NCBI GenBank assembly: GCA_030849465.1
Contig: JARVLF010000008.1
Coordinates: forward strand, 62,001 to 126,000
Direction of reading: 5' to 3'
Source: Moesziomyces globuligerus
Lineage: Eukaryota; Basidiomycota; Ustilaginomycetes; Ustilaginales; Ustilaginaceae
DNA: 64,000 nt
Shown here: in pieces, positions 31,601-40,782 of the stretch
Layout of the letters: every line of letters begins with the position of its first letter
How positions within the stretch are numbered: the stretch's first letter is position 1
The notes under the pieces: generated by a model
Told to the model about the DNA's origin: nothing
The model's input: the letters and a program-made list of their open reading frames with translations, nothing else
Databases searched by the model: none
Program-made: the position numbers and the translations under genes

Positions 31601-33992
31601 TGCTGGTGCTCAGGTCCTGTTCGAGCTTACGAACGACTTCACGCTTGCGCTCGAGCTCCTCGCCAAGACGTCGGAGCTTCTCTGGGCCGGAAGCGTCGAG
31701 GAAGCTGAAGCCGCTGATGGCGCTGAGGTCGGACTCGAGTCGGTTGTGGCGGAGCGGATCCTGAGGACCGCGCGGAATGTAGGGCTCGTCCGATGGCTGG
31801 TAGCGGTGTCCGCCCTCGCGGTATCGCGAAAGGCCGACAGCGGATGCGGATGCAGACGGGGCGAGCGATTCGAAGGAAGCCGAGGCTGTGAGGAAGGGCA
31901 GTTTCTCCTCGATGACCTGTCGGTCGGACTCGAGGTGGACAACGCGTTCCGAGAGGGTGGCGGCTTGGTGCTCGAGGATCTTGCGTCTGAGCCAGCTTGC
32001 GCGCTCGGTCCACTTGAAGAGCTCGTTTGCAACCTTGTCGACCTTTGCGGTGGCTAGGACGACATCCTCCTCGGCCTTGGCTTCGCTGGCCGAGACGCTG
32101 ACTGCGCGACTGCGTGCAGCGAACGAGAAAGAGGAAGAGGTTGCAGAGAGAGGCGCCGCGCTGGAGGATGGGGCAGGGGCGGAAGAAAATCCAGGCGAGG
32201 TGGGCGAGACTGCGAGCGAAATGGATGAAGTGGGGGAATGAGCTGAAGCAGCTGTCCTGCGGTGGGCTTTGCGCAGTGCTACGGCGGCGTCGCGAATCTT
32301 GATTTCGACCTTGAGCTTGGAGCGGAGGCTCTGTACTTTGCGCTCGACATGCTTGAGTTCGCGCTTGGCCTCTGCGACCTGCTCGAGGCTCATGGTGCCG
32401 TAGTCCTGGCAGTCGACACGAGCCTGATCGAGGATAAGCCGCTGAAGCATGTCGTCGCGGTTGGCGGGGCCGAGCTGGGAGAGACCGAAGGTGGACGGAG
32501 CGCCGCCGACCGAGCTGATGACGGAGCCTGCATACGAGGAGGGCGGAGCGTGGTTCCAGCCAGAGGCGTTGAGAAAGCCGGGCTCGCTTTGCTTGTATGT
32601 CGACACGGGGTTCGCATGCACGTTTGACGGAATGGACTGGATGGAGGGATTGGAGGAGTGAAAAGCGCTGGCTGGTGAGCGGGAAGGTCTGCGAGCCGAG
32701 AGGGACGAGTCGACGGTCTGCTCCTTGGATATGCTGGCAGGGAAGGCGGAGGAAGGTGCTGGGGATGGGAACGAAAAGGTGGCGAGGGATCCAGCCATGG
32801 GGTCTGGGTTGTTCGAGTGGAGATCCGAGTAGCTCTCTCCCCAGACGGGCTCGCTGCTGGGCGGGAGGGAGGTGGAGATGGTGAGAGGCTGCGAGGGACC
32901 TCCGACGAGTGGTGTAGAGGTGCCTTGGCTAGCTCTGCTGCCAAGATAGGGCGACTCGCGAGCTTCGAGAACCACCTCGAGCGAGGGACCAGGGGTGTGC
33001 TGAGTGGCATAGGAAGTGGCAGGTGGGCCGCGTGTCTGAATGCCGAGACCGAACCTGGCCACGTTTGAGGCCCTGGAGGCGCTGGCAGGGGCCGCGGTGG
33101 CGGGAGGCCTTGTGCGAGCGTGAGCGGCGTTGTGTTCAACGGAGTGGGGTAGCGAGGAGATGGCACTCTGGTAAGAAGAGGAGTTGGACATCTCGGAAGC
33201 TTGGAGGTCGGTGGCGCCCATGTCGTTGGTGGATTGGTCGGAGCCGCGACGTGAGACGGAGGCGACGCTGAGGGCTTCGGAGGAGAAGGAAGCGAGACGA
33301 GAGGTGGGAGCGTTGTGGGAGCGGGTGGAATCGTCTGCGGAGAAGGAGTCGGAGAAGAAGGATTTTGGCTCTACGAGATCGGGAGCGATGCTGTGATGCG
33401 GCGATTGCGTCTTTGCAGTGGGGAATGCGGGCGAGCGGAGGGTGGTGTCGAAGCTGGTTGTGACGGTGGTGTTGGAGTGATCTGCGAGGGAGATGGGAGA
33501 GGATTGGGAACCGGTGGCTTCGGTGCTGCGGGAGCTGATGCGCTCGAGGGAGGAGGAGGGAGTGAGGTTGTTGTGAGCGTCCTTCCTGGACTTTGTGAGG
33601 CGGACGGGGCGAGCGGAAGCGGCGGAGCGCTCGAGCTTGTGAATGGTGGCGGAGGCGAGGATGCCTGAGGCGACGGTGGCGGTGCTCATGAAGCTCTCTG
33701 CGCGTTCAAGACGAGAGGTGGGCTCGGGCCTGCTGGTGGCAGAGGTGTTGCGGAGGGAGGAGTCCAGCGATCTGGAGGAGGATGAGGAGGAGGAGCCGAA
33801 GGAGGAGGATGCCGAGTCTTGGCTAGCGTTGAGGGGAGCGATGTGGCGAGCGCCTTGCTCGAGGCGGGAGGAGATGAGCTGGGAGGAAGTATCTGACCAG
33901 CCAGGGTCTGCCGAATGAAGGCGTGGCATGGTGCTTGCCACATCCAACATGTGCTTGGATCGACGCGGGCGATGGATGCGATGCGTGGTCAA
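28617..33992 (-). CDS. Large coiled-coil protein with Uds1 (up-regulated during septation) domain
   Basis: A 1791-residue, intronless protein. The first 480 residues are Ser/Thr/Pro-rich and probably disordered. Residues about 508-580 (DDMLQRLILDQARVDCQDYG onward) match the Uds1 domain pattern, and a helical continuation runs to about 690. Long heptad-rich coiled coils span about 750-1260, followed by Ser/Pro-rich stretches and short coiled segments to the C-terminus (VRELERQLAHTASIRQRAE). Uds1 proteins in fungi are linked to septation and polarity by expression and homology; a scaffold role at septum or hyphal tip is inference. In-frame alternative starts lie at residues 15 and 22 (33929); the choice is open. 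The gene is convergent with ERV46 and divergent from the exchanger gene. Confidence 0.82.
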   Translation of the reverse strand: MTTHRIHRPRRSKHMLDVASTMPRLHSADPGWSDTSSQLISSRLEQGARHIAPLNASQDSASSSFGSSSSSSSRSLDSSLRNTSATSRPEPTSRLERAESFMSTATVASGILASATIHKLERSAASARPVRLTKSRKDAHNNLTPSSSLERISSRSTEATGSQSSPISLADHSNTTVTTSFDTTLRSPAFPTAKTQSPHHSIAPDLVEPKSFFSDSFSADDSTRSHNAPTSRLASFSSEALSVASVSRRGSDQSTNDMGATDLQASEMSNSSSYQSAISSLPHSVEHNAAHARTRPPATAAPASASRASNVARFGLGIQTRGPPATSYATQHTPGPSLEVVLEARESPYLGSRASQGTSTPLVGGPSQPLTISTSLPPSSEPVWGESYSDLHSNNPDPMAGSLATFSFPSPAPSSAFPASISKEQTVDSSLSARRPSRSPASAFHSSNPSIQSIPSNVHANPVSTYKQSEPGFLNASGWNHAPPSSYAGSVISSVGGAPSTFGLSQLGPANRDDMLQRLILDQARVDCQDYGTMSLEQVAEAKRELKHVERKVQSLRSKLKVEIKIRDAAVALRKAHRRTAASAHSPTSSISLAVSPTSPGFSSAPAPSSSAAPLSATSSSFSFAARSRAVSVSASEAKAEEDVVLATAKVDKVANELFKWTERASWLRRKILEHQAATLSERVVHLESDRQVIEEKLPFLTASASFESLAPSASASAVGLSRYREGGHRYQPSDEPYIPRGPQDPLRHNRLESDLSAISGFSFLDASGPEKLRRLGEELERKREVVRKLEQDLSTSRDTAQRREETSGRLTQQLEEQSRERASAAEELRVLREQLRAHEETARQAQISAVRSAVADVEQRMHKQLDQSRSRDQEKEDALVNAKAESMAGQRALAELQSRLDAQNDEVKALRTRAEAAERATEDHKRKVADVQNESSRQLSQGTMGLASLQADLQAARTAQDAASALASSRAEAIAELEKALEKVQTELGTEKKARVGAEQQISEAQKQVTDTRSKAVEADNKLRELELAVGAERRIMAERDELFHAFERRLESAERRLQECDKRCARMLGKLEGREEMDDLLEMIKKGSSGVAKKTKTAGQDIAGLLSNLETHLGDLELELARANTHDSARDSIATSDASAPTEKGGDKGVTNGASAASADAEIGQLRSEVERLQALVASQPEPQPGPSSEDLKKLRGLEDEVRNLTEKNDSCKRQGEERATRLEGEVRTLAEQIQSLERQKREEVEQLEAKLGALEGQKRELEKRVQSASIVSSPAASTDAMPMRMSKGVSPLVSTVPLPKKGVGNLIDRFGGGRKVSSEMRGDDEPAILQACLRSVETLRAMLPDLSAAAKGSADLHALREAFEPRDALPSPTAARSPSSGRTPLGAGELQAELEAATERLRSTMAVSRAVIDLALESEGGKQSRADADKASNEAASQAQNEDASMQQALVARVSSLTAKVKEQAEREGRLKAELVEAREQLEVARSTLRAPPSPLGLTPASDSMLGLSTSPAKAGEALAFSLPKSLGRVGSNRSMRTLGDKASPRAVSALQLPGSGSLAPMRSASALDMVPSPTRSNYSAVSSPSIRYISPFSAPGSDARAHAKTPEPRAEGGVGNVSLGDGCAPGEASDSTSLRSGSSPSSTQLGLPSSATSVAGMSQTSFSLPRAAAEAGSASGMIKRTITLGMDVPQLVSRVRELERQLAHTASIRQRAERVGELETQLREANHAYARLIDRMDAERRSDAEKKVHILNELTDAQSRLCTTQRQAVSPLASPLLAPRPIPPPKD

Positions 33993-34180
33993 CTCGGCGG
34001 GTGATCAGTGGGCGGCATACGAGTCGGGGCGTTGCGGGATGGGCATGGACGATGGATGATGGCTGAGCCAAGGCGAACAATGCGCAGAGGATGCGCCGAT
34101 TAGGTTCAAGCGCGGGAGGATGCCGAGGTGAGATGAGGTCCGAGGTCGGAGGTCCGAGATACAAAGTGGGCTGCAGCGGT

Positions 34181-34216
34181 GAATGCGAATCGTGAATGCG
34201 AATCGTGAATGCGAAT
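34181..34216. repeat. 13-bp tandem repeat, 2.8 copies
   Basis: Unit GAATGCGAATCGT occurs at 34181-34193 and 34194-34206, with a partial third copy to 34216. Confidence 0.85.
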
Positions 34217-34301
34217 ATGGAAAGCGGATGCGAAGTGGTGCCAAGGTGATTATGCGTGGTTCGGAGGCGGACGTTGGGGATGGATGGATGTCGGAGGAGC
34301 C

Positions 34302-34340
34302 GCCAGGGGCTATATCGCCAGGGGCTATATCGCCAGGGGC
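34302..34340. repeat. 15-bp tandem repeat, 2.6 copies
   Basis: Unit GCCAGGGGCTATATC occurs at 34302-34316 and 34317-34331, with a partial third copy. Each unit brings a TATA-like CTATATC, so the array also multiplies a possible core-promoter element. Confidence 0.85.
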
Positions 34341-34798
34341 GGATGGTTGCGGATGACGAGAAGAACAAGGTCGGGACGCAAGAGGCGGGATGTGGCCGCT
34401 CATGCTCTGGATGGCAGGCCTTCTCAGGGTCGGCAACGCCGCGGCCACTTTGTGCATCACTCTCTCCGGGCCATTCACATTCACGATTGCAGAGCGGTGC
34501 GCACTTTGCGATTTGCGATTTGCGCTTCGGGGCGTGCGGCGTCGCGGCGTCGCGGCGTCTCCGAGGGCATACAGTATCACCGCGACCCTGAAGGGCCCTT
34601 TGAGAGGCGAGCACGGTGCTCTCGCTGTCTGCACCGCACACGCTTGGGCTGCATCGCTTGTTCCGAGGAAAAAAGGGTCGGGTCGACGCGAGCGAACGAG
34701 TCTTGTGGGTCGCGTCGTCTGGTGGAGCTGCCTCGCCAAAGTGCTTGCGAGCCTCGGCTGTCGACCTGCCCGAGCTGTCAGCCTGCTCCAATTTTGAG

Positions 34799-34814
34799 AC
34801 ACACACACACACAC
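34799..34814. repeat. (AC)8 microsatellite
   Basis: Uninterrupted AC dinucleotides in the Uds1/exchanger intergenic region. Confidence 0.9.
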
Positions 34815-35030
34815 GAAACGCACTGCACCGCACCTCACGCTCGCTCGGCCTCCTCGCGTCTGCAATGGGCGGTCCCTTCGGTCTCGACGTGAAGTGGGAA
34901 ATTTCGATGCATCGCCAGCGCCCACGCGCTTTGGATCGCTCTAACACCCCAGCCAGACAAAGGCTTAACACCTTGAAACAAGCAAGCTCACCTCCACAGC
35001 GGATGAATGCATTTGTGCGTGGCTGTACGC

Positions 35031-35090
35031 TGGCGGTGCTCTGCGTTGCTCTGCGTTGCTCGGCGTTGCTCTGCGATGCTCTGCGGTGCC
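35031..35090. repeat. 10-bp degenerate tandem repeat, about five copies
   Basis: Variants of CTGCGTTGCT follow each other (CTGCGTTGCT, CTGCGTTGCT, CGGCGTTGCT, CTGCGATGCT, CTGCGGTGCC) about 200 bp upstream of the exchanger start. Confidence 0.8.
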
Positions 35091-35279
35091 TGCAGTGGCA
35101 GCTGAGCCTGCATAAACCCATCCTAACCCCTCTTCTCGAGCCGCAGATGCTTTTCCCGCGCAGCGACGGCCCGACGGCTCGTTGAGCATTCACAACCACC
35201 ACCACCACCACCAACGCCAATTCGAGCATCCCCTTCGAGCGTCTCTCTCCGCTCAAGTGCGACCTTCTGGAGGCCAGAC

Positions 35280-38200
35280 ATGCCTCGCGTCCTCCATCGC
35301 AGGGATGCCTGGGCCGTCTTCGCCTTCCTCATCGTCGTCCAGATCATCTGCTGGCGCGGCAGCCGCCGCCTCGAGCAAGGCCTAGCACGTCCATCGCCCA
35401 CGCTCTCCTCCTCGCCGCAATGGCTCAAACGAGAACCCAAGCACACAACCACATCCGTGCTGCATCCCCCGACGTCCACGCCCTCTCCCTCACCAGATCC
35501 CACCCACGACGACCCGAGCCGTGCAACTCCATGCCAGCCCGTTCCGGTCCAAAAGTCTCCCGCAGGCGTCTGCGATCACGTCATACAGCACTGCTCCTCC
35601 TCGGGTCACTTTGACTACCTCCGCTTCTACTACTGTGCAGGTCTCACTCCGCATGCGTCCCAACCGCACCACCCCTCGCCTCCTTCCACAAATCCAAACC
35701 CGCGCATCGCCTTGCCCGTCCTCCGCTTCCTCCGCCTCGTATGCATCCTTCTCTGGATGCTCTTCCTCTTCAGCTGGGTCGGCGTCGTCGCAAGCGACTT
35801 CTTCTGTCCCAACCTCAGCACCATCGCTTCCCGCCTCGGCCTCAACGAGAGCACCGCAGGCGTCACCTTCCTCGCCTTCGGCAACGGCTCCCCCGACGTC
35901 TTCTCCACCTTTGGCGCTATGAAGTCCGACTCGGGCTCGCTTGCCATCGGAGAGCTCCTCGGTGCCGCCTCCTTCATCGTCTCGGTCATCTCCGGCTCCA
36001 TGATGCTCATCGCTCCCTTCAAGGTCAAGCCGTGGCCCTTCTGCCGCGACGTCGGCTTCTTCACCGTCGCCGTCGCCTTGACCTTAACCTTCCTCTTCGA
36101 CGGCAAGCTCAAGCGCATCGAGACCATCGCCCTCATCGGCCTCTACCTCCTCTACGCCACCACCGTCATCGTCGGCGCCTGGTGGCAGGAACGCACTCGC
36201 AGGCACAAACGCAGACTCGCCGCCGCCAGAGACGAGTTCGACAGCCAGGTGGAGCACGCCTCCGTACGCAGCCGTGCAAGCAGTCTCTCGGCGCACGGAA
36301 CGATACACCACCTCGACAACAGCCGCCTCCTCGCTCCTCCCTCCCTCGAATCGACACAACGCTTGCCTAGCCCCTCCGAGTACGACCCCGACTTTGACCC
36401 CTTCGAGCACTGGGCCACCCAACGCGACTCCCGCAGCCGCGACTCCCGCAGCCGCGACTCTTCGCCAGACGCTTCGCGCCCCGCCAGTCGTGCGCACTCC
36501 ATCCACACGCCTGGCTCCACCATCTCGCGCTCCGCCGCCAAAGCCGCGCTCAACGTTCGTCCCAACCTCGTCCCGCGTCACTCGCTCCTCTCGGCCATCG
36601 AGTTCCGCGACGTCGTTCAGAGTCTGCGCCGCGAAGCCAACGCAGACAGATCACAAGAGATCTTCCAGAGCTGGGATCCCGAGCGCTTCCTCTCCGCACA
36701 CCACCATCATCATCCGCACAACCACCACCACCACTACCATCAGCAGCATACACACTCGCTCCTCACTCGCAGCACCTCGGGCGGCGCCCATCCCAGCGGT
36801 AGTCCCTCTCGCAGCCGCCACACCCGCGTGCTCAGCTTGGGCCCCGGCATCGGCCCCAGTCTCGGCCTCGCCAGGAGCGCATCTCCCAGCTCCGACCGCC
36901 GTCGCCAGACGTTCGGAGCCAACGATGGCGCCGAGCCGTTCTCGGACCGCACTCCTCCAGCAGGCTCTACGGGCGTCGAGGCCGCCAACGTCGAGGACCC
37001 CTGGAGGGAGCACCTCCCTGGCGACGCATGCGAGCCGCTCATCTCGCCAGCGCTACCCGTCGAGGGTGCCCCGCGACCCGAAACCTTCCATCCCTCCGAC
37101 CTGCGCAGCTCGCTGCCCAAGCTGCAGATCCCACAGTGGGATACAAAAGCAGCGCGCAGCCAAGAGGCGCGACGCAAACAAGCTGCTCGTCAGCACGCCA
37201 GCACACTCAGCGCCAGCACGCTTGGCAAGGATCGCATCGATGCTCTGCCAAGCCAGAGGCGCATCCGTCCCGAGCGCACGGCCAGTGAGCTTCTTGCTTG
37301 GAAGGTGCGCGTCGTCTTCACTGCGCTCTTCCCCTCGCTGCGCCATCTGGACTCCAAGTCGTGGCTTGGCACGCTCGTCAGCGTGGCCACCTGCCCCGCC
37401 ATTCTGCTGCTCAACCTCACGCTTCCCGTCGTAGACGACGAAGCCGAGCGTGCTGAACGCGAGAACGACATTGACGAGGCGGACGGCATCGGCGCGGTAC
37501 GCCTCGAAGGAGACGAGGCGCAATTGCAGGCTGCAGATGCCGACGAGGACGACGAGGCGACCATGACGCCCCCCTCGTCGCACACGCCCGCTTGGAGTGC
37601 CGAGGAGCGCGTCGAAGCAGTCGAGGACGCCGAACGCCAGGCGAATACGCAGCGGGATCGCGAGATCGCATCGGCGTTGCGACACTTGCCATCCTTGGGC
37701 GGCTCCCCGCTCTCGCTCGGAAGTGGGCCGGAGAGCGGCAGCACGCTGCGCTTCCCGTCGGCGCAATCGCCCATGCCCTTGGACGCGCAAGCACGCTTAC
37801 CCGCGAACGTCCAGGATGCGGACGGAGCCAGTTTCGTGAGCTGCACGAGCCAGGCCAGCTGCGAGGCTGAAGAGCAGGAGATGCGACGCTCCATCCGTCG
37901 CTTCCTCATCCTGTGTCAGTGCGTATGCGCACCGACCTTTGTGACCTGGGCCATTGTCTCGTCGTCCGGCGGCTCGCGTCTCGGCCTCAAGGTGGCCATG
38001 GCGGCGGCCGTGGGCGGCGTTGCGGCGGTCATGTCGTTCTTGGCGATGCGACGCAAGGATGCAGGGCGTGTACGCTACTCGGACCGCACGCTCTCGACGT
38101 TCGGTATGCTGCGATGCTCGATGGGCTTTGCAGTGTCGGTGATGTGGATCATGTCGATCGTCGACGAGGTGGTGTCGATCCTGCAGACGGTGGGCATCAT

Positions 38201-38639
38201 CGTGGGGCTCTCGGATGCCATCCTGGGTCTGACGGTGTTTGCGGTGGGCAACTCGCTCGGCGACCTGGTGGCCAACATCACGATCGCCAGGCTGGGACAT
38301 CCGGTGATGGCCATCAGCGCGTGCTTTGCCGGGCCGATGCTCAACCTGCTGCTTGGCATCGGCATCTCGGGAACCTGGTTGTTATCCAGCTCGCAGCACC
38401 CGGGCAAGTGGAGCCACCGTGGGACACCAGGCATCTATCCCATCGACTTTAACCCCACGCTGCTCGTGTCTGGGCTAGGACTTCTTTTCATCCTCGTGGG
38501 CACGCTCATCGCCGTGCCGATGAACGACTTCCACCTGACGCGGCCCATCGGCCTCGCGCTCATCGGCGCCTACGTGCTCATCATGACGCTCAACCTCCTG
38601 ACCGAGATCTTCTGGGTGCGAGGTCACTCTGTACTCTAG
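35280..38639 (+). CDS. Na+/Ca2+ exchanger-like cation antiporter (NCKX6/NCLX, YDL206W type)
   Basis: Predicted integral membrane Ca2+/cation antiporter of an internal membrane. The 1119-residue, intronless protein begins with a hydrophobic segment (about residues 10-26) and a lumenal Cys-containing stretch. The first alpha repeat carries GNGSPDVFS (about 200) within a cluster of membrane spans (about 140-300). A large hydrophilic loop (about 300-680) contains SRDSR repeats, a histidine-rich tract HHHHHPHNHHHHYHQQHTH (about 473-493) and acidic patches. After a further hydrophobic segment and a second acidic loop, the C-terminal half (about 875-1119) contains the second alpha repeat GNSLGDLVAN with its spans. 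The two GN..D motifs are the transport core of the family. The His-rich loop suggests a possible metal-sensing role, an inference. Compartment (vacuole, ER or other) is not visible. Confidence 0.88.
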   Translation: MPRVLHRRDAWAVFAFLIVVQIICWRGSRRLEQGLARPSPTLSSSPQWLKREPKHTTTSVLHPPTSTPSPSPDPTHDDPSRATPCQPVPVQKSPAGVCDHVIQHCSSSGHFDYLRFYYCAGLTPHASQPHHPSPPSTNPNPRIALPVLRFLRLVCILLWMLFLFSWVGVVASDFFCPNLSTIASRLGLNESTAGVTFLAFGNGSPDVFSTFGAMKSDSGSLAIGELLGAASFIVSVISGSMMLIAPFKVKPWPFCRDVGFFTVAVALTLTFLFDGKLKRIETIALIGLYLLYATTVIVGAWWQERTRRHKRRLAAARDEFDSQVEHASVRSRASSLSAHGTIHHLDNSRLLAPPSLESTQRLPSPSEYDPDFDPFEHWATQRDSRSRDSRSRDSSPDASRPASRAHSIHTPGSTISRSAAKAALNVRPNLVPRHSLLSAIEFRDVVQSLRREANADRSQEIFQSWDPERFLSAHHHHHPHNHHHHYHQQHTHSLLTRSTSGGAHPSGSPSRSRHTRVLSLGPGIGPSLGLARSASPSSDRRRQTFGANDGAEPFSDRTPPAGSTGVEAANVEDPWREHLPGDACEPLISPALPVEGAPRPETFHPSDLRSSLPKLQIPQWDTKAARSQEARRKQAARQHASTLSASTLGKDRIDALPSQRRIRPERTASELLAWKVRVVFTALFPSLRHLDSKSWLGTLVSVATCPAILLLNLTLPVVDDEAERAERENDIDEADGIGAVRLEGDEAQLQAADADEDDEATMTPPSSHTPAWSAEERVEAVEDAERQANTQRDREIASALRHLPSLGGSPLSLGSGPESGSTLRFPSAQSPMPLDAQARLPANVQDADGASFVSCTSQASCEAEEQEMRRSIRRFLILCQCVCAPTFVTWAIVSSSGGSRLGLKVAMAAAVGGVAAVMSFLAMRRKDAGRVRYSDRTLSTFGMLRCSMGFAVSVMWIMSIVDEVVSILQTVGIIVGLSDAILGLTVFAVGNSLGDLVANITIARLGHPVMAISACFAGPMLNLLLGIGISGTWLLSSSQHPGKWSHRGTPGIYPIDFNPTLLVSGLGLLFILVGTLIAVPMNDFHLTRPIGLALIGAYVLIMTLNLLTEIFWVRGHSVL

Positions 38640-39294
38640 CACGCATATGGCTTGACCTCAGCATTTCGCACAGCGGCTGGTGATGACATGGCATGCTGTC
38701 AGGGTTCTTCATCCGAGTCGGCAGGAGCAAGTGACCCGAAGCCAGGACGACAGGCGGCTATTTCGTACGAGAGAAGTATGCGAAATGGAATGCTTAGCCA
38801 AGGTGAGGGATGGCGCGCGTTGGAGAGCGCTGCAGCGCCAAAGTTGATTTTCGCGAGGCAGAGGTTGAATTCAAGTTGCGGGCGACGGAGCATTGGCCTT
38901 GTATTCAAACTTGGCTCAAGAGCGAGTGGAAGCGGATTAGAAATCGATCGGAAGGTCATTGGTGAGAGGCAGGCGGGGCGAGCCAGACCTGGAATTGGAA
39001 TTGGAGAAGGCGCCAAAGGAAAGGAGCGGCCCCGCAGGAGACCGCTTTGTCAACGTTTCGTCTCGGCCTGCCGCCTCGACACCACCATCACCATCACTCC
39101 ACCCTACCGAGCCCCGGTGTGGTGTGCATTCAACACCTCAGACGATTGTCTTTCGTCGACCTCGCCGACTTCGCTATCTGCATTCGCCCGGTAGCACCAA
39201 AGCATCGTTGCTGGTCTCGCTCTCGGATCCGTCTCGTTGCACTCTTCCTGCCCGCCACCCAGTCTCATCGTGATCGCAGCACGCTATCGACATC
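38640..39294. other. Exchanger 3' flank and NUO49 promoter
   Basis: A 655-bp intergenic stretch. It includes a doubled GGAATT/TGGAAT segment near 38988-39005 and a CACCATCACCATCAC stretch near 39078. It becomes C/T-rich toward the NUO49 start. No gene is seen. Confidence 0.5.
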
Positions 39295-40782
39295 ATGGCT
39301 CCTGCGCTCTTCCGCGCCGTGCGACCGGCTACTCAGCTCTACCGTTCTAGCGCACCCTCGTCGTCGTCGCGCCTGCTTTCGACCACCGTGCGCCGCTCGC
39401 TCGCCACCGAGGCCCAGGATGTGAAGCCCACCACCATCTCGCCCGCCACCTCGGCCTTCACCGTCGAGGAGCTGCACAGCAGGTCTGCACAGGAGATTCT
39501 CAGCGAGGGCGGCTCCAGGAAGGAACGCTCGCTCCGCCACTTTACCGTCAACTTCGGTCCTCAGCATCCCGCCGCCCACGGTGTGTTGCGTCTCATCCTC
39601 GAGCTCAACGGCGAGGAGATCCTCCGAACCGATGTGAGTTGCCATCGACCCCGCATCATTATCGTCGCTCCCTTTCCCCCGCTTGCTGACCGTTTCCCAC
39701 TCCGTTTTCGATCCGTACAGCCCCACGTCGGTCTCTTGCACCGAGGCACGGAGAAGCTGATCGAGTACAAGACCTACACGCAGGCGCTGCCTTACTTTGA
39801 CCGACTCGACTACGTTTCCATGATGACCAACGAGCTCTGCTACTCGCGCGCCGTCGAGAAGCTGCTCAACATCGAGGTCCCCGAGAGGGCCAAGTGGATC
39901 CGCACCATGTTCGGCGAGATCACGCGTATCCTCAACCACTGCATGGCTGTCCTCTCCCACGTCATGGACGTCGGTGGTCTCACTCCTTTCCTCTGGGCGT
40001 TCGAGGAGCGCGAGAAGCTCATGGAGTTCTACGAGCGCGTCTCGGGTGCGCGTCTGCACGCCGCCTACGTGCGTCCCGGTGGTGTGGCCTACGACCTCCC
40101 GCCCGGCCTGCTCGATGACATCTACAAGTGGGCTACGCAGTTCGGCTCGCGCGTCGACGAGATCGAGGAGGTCGTCACGGGCAACCGTATCTGGAAGGGC
40201 CGTACCATCGGCATCGGCAAGGTGACGGCGCAGGAGGCGCTCGACTACGGCTTCTCGGGTGTCATGCTGCGTGGTTCGGGTATCCCCTGGGACATCCGCA
40301 AGGTCGCGCCGTACGATGCGTACGACCAGGTCGAGTTCGATGTGCCCGTCGGCAAGAACGGCGACTGCTACGACCGATACCTCTGCCGAGTCGAGGAGTT
40401 CCGTCAGTCGCTGCGCATCATCGAGCAGTGCCTCAACAAGATGCCTGCGGGTCAGATCAAGGTGGACGACCACAAGCTCGTGCCGCCGCCGCGTGCCACC
40501 ATGAAGGAGAGCATGGAGTCGCTCATCCACCACTTCAAGCTCTTCTCCGAGGGCTACGCCGTGCCCCCCGGCGAGACCTACTCGGCCATCGAGGCGCCCA
40601 AGGGCGAGATGGGTGTCTACCTCGTCTCGGACGGCACCAACCGCCCGTACCGCTGCAAGATCCGCGCGCCCGGCTTTGCCCACTTGGCCGGCGCCGACTT
40701 CATGGCGCGACACCACTTCATCCCCGACATGGTCGCCATCATCGGCACCCTCGACCTCGTGTTCGGTGAGGTCGACCGCTGA
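39295..40782 (+). CDS. NADH:ubiquinone oxidoreductase 49 kDa subunit (complex I)
   Basis: Nuclear-encoded core subunit of the peripheral arm of mitochondrial complex I (NuoD/NDUFS2/NUO-49 family), which helps form the quinone site. Exons are 39295-39633 and 39721-40782, giving 466 residues. The intron 39634-39720 has GTGAGT/CAG borders and a GCTGAC branch-like site; removing it restores the family sequence [15 protein letters not shown]. The N-terminal 40 residues are rich in Arg, Ser and Ala, typical of a mitochondrial presequence. Further conserved segments are [16 protein letters not shown], the [10 protein letters not shown] region, [12 protein letters not shown] and the C-terminal DLVFGEVDR. 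The intron is 87 nt, a multiple of three, and lacks an in-frame stop, so an unspliced mRNA would encode a protein with 29 extra residues. Confidence 0.95.
   Translation: MAPALFRAVRPATQLYRSSAPSSSSRLLSTTVRRSLATEAQDVKPTTISPATSAFTVEELHSRSAQEILSEGGSRKERSLRHFTVNFGPQHPAAHGVLRLILELNGEEILRTDVSCHRPRIIIVAPFPPLADRFPLRFRSVQPHVGLLHRGTEKLIEYKTYTQALPYFDRLDYVSMMTNELCYSRAVEKLLNIEVPERAKWIRTMFGEITRILNHCMAVLSHVMDVGGLTPFLWAFEEREKLMEFYERVSGARLHAAYVRPGGVAYDLPPGLLDDIYKWATQFGSRVDEIEEVVTGNRIWKGRTIGIGKVTAQEALDYGFSGVMLRGSGIPWDIRKVAPYDAYDQVEFDVPVGKNGDCYDRYLCRVEEFRQSLRIIEQCLNKMPAGQIKVDDHKLVPPPRATMKESMESLIHHFKLFSEGYAVPPGETYSAIEAPKGEMGVYLVSDGTNRPYRCKIRAPGFAHLAGADFMARHHFIPDMVAIIGTLDLVFGEVDR

Larger units (their letters stand above)
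33993..35279. promoter_or_regulatory. Divergent promoter of the Uds1 gene and the exchanger gene
   Basis: This 1.3-kb spacer contains an unusual density of short tandem repeats: 13-bp, 15-bp, GCGATTT-type 7-bp, (AC)n, 10-bp and (CAC)n arrays, the clearest listed separately. A minus-strand open frame of 477 codons crosses it (33823-35256) but is compositionally low grade and runs into the Uds1 gene from another frame, so it is not called. Confidence 0.55.

Noticed and set aside
33823..35256. 477-codon minus-strand frame in the Uds1/exchanger spacer
   Set aside because: It overlaps the Uds1 coding start in a different frame, contains the tandem repeats and has no recognisable domain; most likely promoter DNA.
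39265..40716. 483-codon minus-strand open frame across the complex I gene
   Set aside because: Shadow frame; it runs through the intron and both exons of the real gene and looks like reversed GC-rich codons.
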